Assembly (NCBI GenBank): GCA_910587395.1
Contig: CAJULJ010000109.1
Location: forward strand, 1 to 6,674
Direction: 5' to 3'
Origin: an uncultured Oscillospiraceae bacterium
Lineage (GTDB): Bacteria; Bacillota; Clostridia; Oscillospirales; Oscillospiraceae
DNA: 6,674 bases
In this document: piece by piece, positions 5,193 to 6,674 of the stretch
How the letters are laid out: every line of letters starts with the position of its first letter
Numbering within the stretch: position 1 is the first letter of the stretch
Notes under the pieces: generated by a model
What the model was told of the DNA's origin: nothing
Databases searched by the model: none
The model's input: the letters and a program-made list of their open reading frames with translations, nothing else
Translations under genes and position numbers: made by a program

Positions 5193-5975
5193 TTATGAAC
5201 TTACCTCCACAGCCTGGACCACAACCCGCTTTGTGGGCTGATTCTCCAGACAGGTGATAAGGGTGATGCGGTTATCGGAACTGGCCTCCAGATAGCTCCA
5301 GTCCGTCCAGTCGATGGTGCCCACATAGCTCACGGAGTAGGTCCGGATGCCCAGGGTGGTCTCATACTGGATGATGTCGCCGATCATCAGATTCTTGATG
5401 GAGCCGATATTGTGGCTGGAACCCCGGTTGTGCCCGCACAGACCAATGTTGCCCAGCCATGCGCTGGTACTGGGGAAATGGCCCACACCCTTGCTCATGG
5501 CGGTGGAGTCGGTGCCCTCATAGGCGTTGAACCGAATCCCCAGTTTGGGGATCGCGAGCGTGCCCACACTGCCGTCAGAGCGGGTTACGCTGCCCACATT
5601 CGTGAAGACCGTGGTGGGGACAGTGGAAAAATTGGGCGTGGTGGTTGTCCCAGGCGACTCCACCCATTCCACGGGGAAGCCGCTGCCGATGCTGTCGGCG
5701 TAGAGCCCGTCGCTGCCCCCGCTCAAGCCGTACTCCAGGGAACCGGCGCCGGATGTGTTCGGAGCTCCATCGGCCAGCGGGTCCAGGAAGTCCACCACGT
5801 TGGGGCCCTCGTAGTTGTACTGGGAGCCGTAGACCTCCTCATAGCTGGTGCTGCCGTAGTAGTCCTGGGGAGCCGCCGTCGTAAACTTGTAGTCCGACGC
5901 GTAGGCCGGAGCCGCCAGAGACAGGACGGCAGTGGCCGCGAGGGTCAGTGCAAAGAGCCTGTTGATTTTTTTCAT
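5193..5975 (-). CDS. Secreted class D-like sortase
   Basis: This 260-residue protein is a sortase, a transpeptidase that cleaves LPXTG-type signals and joins surface proteins to the wall or to each other. The catalytic triad is visible: His182 in LCGHNRGSS, Cys242 in ITLITC and Arg250 in PTKRVVVQAVEV. The core starts at about residue 138 (GTLAIPKLGI) and includes the GVGHFPST block (163-170); the TLxTC signature points to class D or a relative. Residues 1-26 are a Sec signal peptide (basic MKK, hydrophobic core, AYA before the cut). Residues 27-137 are a low-complexity Gly/Ser/Tyr/Thr-rich linker, long for the family. No membrane anchor remains after cleavage. ATG is preceded by TGAGG (5986-5990), 10 bases away. 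It lies 30 bases after the membrane-protein gene and directly before the surface protein, whose LPKTG is the likely substrate. Confidence 0.88.
   Translation of the reverse strand: MKKINRLFALTLAATAVLSLAAPAYASDYKFTTAAPQDYYGSTSYEEVYGSQYNYEGPNVVDFLDPLADGAPNTSGAGSLEYGLSGGSDGLYADSIGSGFPVEWVESPGTTTTPNFSTVPTTVFTNVGSVTRSDGSVGTLAIPKLGIRFNAYEGTDSTAMSKGVGHFPSTSAWLGNIGLCGHNRGSSHNIGSIKNLMIGDIIQYETTLGIRTYSVSYVGTIDWTDWSYLEASSDNRITLITCLENQPTKRVVVQAVEVSS
5204..5208 (-). promoter_or_regulatory. Ribosome binding site without a canonical start codon
   Basis: GGAGG within the last sortase codons lies 7 bases before ATA (5194-5196), which is in frame with the surface protein and overlaps the sortase stop TAA as ATAA. 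Spacing and overlap are those of translational coupling, but ATA is not a normal start. It may mark a mutated ATG (reading MKNSKVTQEL) or only coincidence. Confidence 0.35.
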
Positions 5976-6005
5976 GTCGTTCGTACCTCACTTTCGTTTT
6001 CTTCC

Positions 6006-6602
6006 TCATCCCTCATCCCTCACCGCGAACCAGTAGCTGTCCATACCGTCAGTCCACTCCACCAGGTGGGTCCGCGTCCCATTGTAGAGCTGGATGGTGA
6101 TGAGGCGTCCGGCCAGTTTGTGGGCCAGCTTTTCCGTCAGCTTCACACTGGCCTCCGCCGCAGGGTATTCCCGCAGCTTGGTAAAATCCAGCCTGGGCTT
6201 GCGGACTGAGACCCGCTGGGCGCCCAGCCGCTTATAGGCCACTCCCCTGGCATTCATGGCGTAGATCACAGCGTTGGGTCTCAGGAGAATAAAGACGGCC
6301 GCACCTCCGCCGGCCAGGACCATCAGGGACACAGCCAGGATGATCCACGGGATGATAGAGGGCCCCGCCTCTTGAACCGGCTCAGGCTCGGGTTCAGGGA
6401 TGGGTGCGCCCAGATAGGTGACGGTGTAGCGAATTGACTGCACCCCTTCTGCCGTGATCTCGCCGGTGTAATTGGCGGTGGTCACATAGCCCGTCGCTAC
6501 CTGCCGGCTTCCTGCCGCAGTGTAGATGGCGGTGGCTGTATAGGAGGTGGGTAGCAGGGTGTCGCCATAAAGTCCGGTTCCGGTGGTGTTCCAGGTGACG
6601 TT
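6006..6602 (-). CDS. Single-pass membrane protein, 5' end missing
   Basis: The frame is open from 6602 and ends with TGA at 6006-6008, giving about 198 residues; no family is recognised. Residues 1-66 are Thr/Tyr-rich beta-type sequence (YTATAIYTAA, ATGYVTTANYTGEIT, IRYTVTYLG), probably outside the cell. A Pro/Glu spacer (PEPEPEP, 70-75) leads to one membrane helix at about 83-107 (IIPWIILAVSLMVLAG region) and a basic cytoplasmic domain of about 90 residues ending SYWFAVRDEG. A GTG at 6483-6485 could start a 159-residue product, but the beta-strand pattern clearly continues upstream of it to an in-frame TGA at 6603-6605, where composition changes. The original gene, probably with a signal peptide, seems cut at about 6600. 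It ends 30 bases before the sortase, so it is likely the first gene of the same operon. Confidence 0.65.
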   Translation of the reverse strand, partial: NVTWNTTGTGLYGDTLLPTSYTATAIYTAAGSRQVATGYVTTANYTGEITAEGVQSIRYTVTYLGAPIPEPEPEPVQEAGPSIIPWIILAVSLMVLAGGGAAVFILLRPNAVIYAMNARGVAYKRLGAQRVSVRKPRLDFTKLREYPAAEASVKLTEKLAHKLAGRLITIQLYNGTRTHLVEWTDGMDSYWFAVRDEG

Positions 6603-6674
6603 TCAAGTTTTCTCTGCCGTTCTAGATGGTGTCGTCAATAAACGAGGAGCCAAATGGCAATACAACGAATTTGG
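6601..6674. other. AT-rich right edge, possible junction and gene start
   Basis: From about 6600 GC content falls to about 42% and the minus-strand membrane-protein frame stops. On the plus strand, GAGGAG (6644-6649) lies 4 bases before ATG (6654-6656), giving MAIQRIW up to the window end. Another plus frame reads VLDGVVNKRGAKWQYNEFG, protein-like but unrecognised. Too little is present to choose between them. Confidence 0.3.

Larger units (their letters stand above)
1399..5196 (-). pseudogene. SpaA/Cna_B multi-domain surface protein, as read broken by two frameshifts
   Basis: Three overlapping minus-strand frames read as one protein of about 1,265 residues: about eleven SpaA/Cna_B isopeptide domains, a DUF11-like domain, then LPKTGY. 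The outer two frames are in the same phase and the middle one is shifted, so the two indels compensate but the middle third is unreadable in one pass. The domain pattern (Lys in strand one, Glu midway, Asn at the end) continues across both breaks, which shows one ancestral gene. The 5' end lacks a signal peptide and begins inside what looks like the last strand of an earlier domain (TQELVFFND); a GGAGG (5204-5208) sits 7 bases before a non-canonical ATA (5194-5196) that overlaps the sortase stop. Alternatives are a real pseudogene, phase variation plus a second lesion, or assembly errors. The three frames are described separately. Confidence 0.75.

Noticed and set aside
5412..6209. Plus-strand frame across the sortase and membrane-protein genes
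   Set aside because: It is antisense to the sortase with its full catalytic triad and has no start signals.

Overview
The window looks like part of the accessory region of an integrative conjugative element, or its remnant, in a GC-rich gut-type Firmicute (Clostridia, perhaps Oscillospiraceae). This is inferred from three things: the central genes are GC-rich while both window edges are AT-rich (about 30% GC in the first 50 bases, about 42% in the last 74); the dominant gene encodes a chain of SpaA/Cna_B isopeptide domains ending in LPKTG; and a class D-like sortase lies directly upstream of it. No 16S, tRNA, integrase or relaxase is present, so neither the host nor the element can be fixed.

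Left third (1-1357): an AT-rich edge; a short minus-strand coding remnant (41-115) with a strong Shine-Dalgarno sequence but no normal start codon; a 28-nt hairpin (136-163); an MmcQ/YjbR-family gene (+, 199-582); a 62-residue hypothetical gene (-, 589-777); and a zinc-ribbon protein gene (+, 842-1357). The last two diverge from a 64-bp intergenic region holding a near-consensus sigma-A promoter with an inverted repeat between its -35 and -10 boxes. That promoter sits so close to the zinc-ribbon start codon that the mRNA could be leaderless.

Right two thirds (1364-6602, minus strand, transcribed right to left): a single-pass membrane protein whose 5' end is missing, a secreted class D-like sortase, and a surface protein of about 1,265 residues with roughly eleven SpaA/Cna_B domains, a DUF11-like domain and a C-terminal LPKTGY. 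The 14-bp hairpin at 1364-1395 separates this operon from the convergent zinc-ribbon gene. The simplest functional reading is a cell-surface fibre or adhesin made by a sortase acting on its neighbour.

The surface-protein gene is not intact as read. It lacks a signal peptide and a canonical start; it changes frame at an A10 tract (3454-3463) and back again near 2400-2408; and it ends at LPKTGY without a membrane segment or charged tail. With the truncated genes at both edges, this suggests a decaying element, but homopolymer errors in the assembly would explain some of it. The most interesting points are the A10 tract as a possible phase-variation site, the anchor-less sortase and substrate pair, and the putative leaderless promoter.
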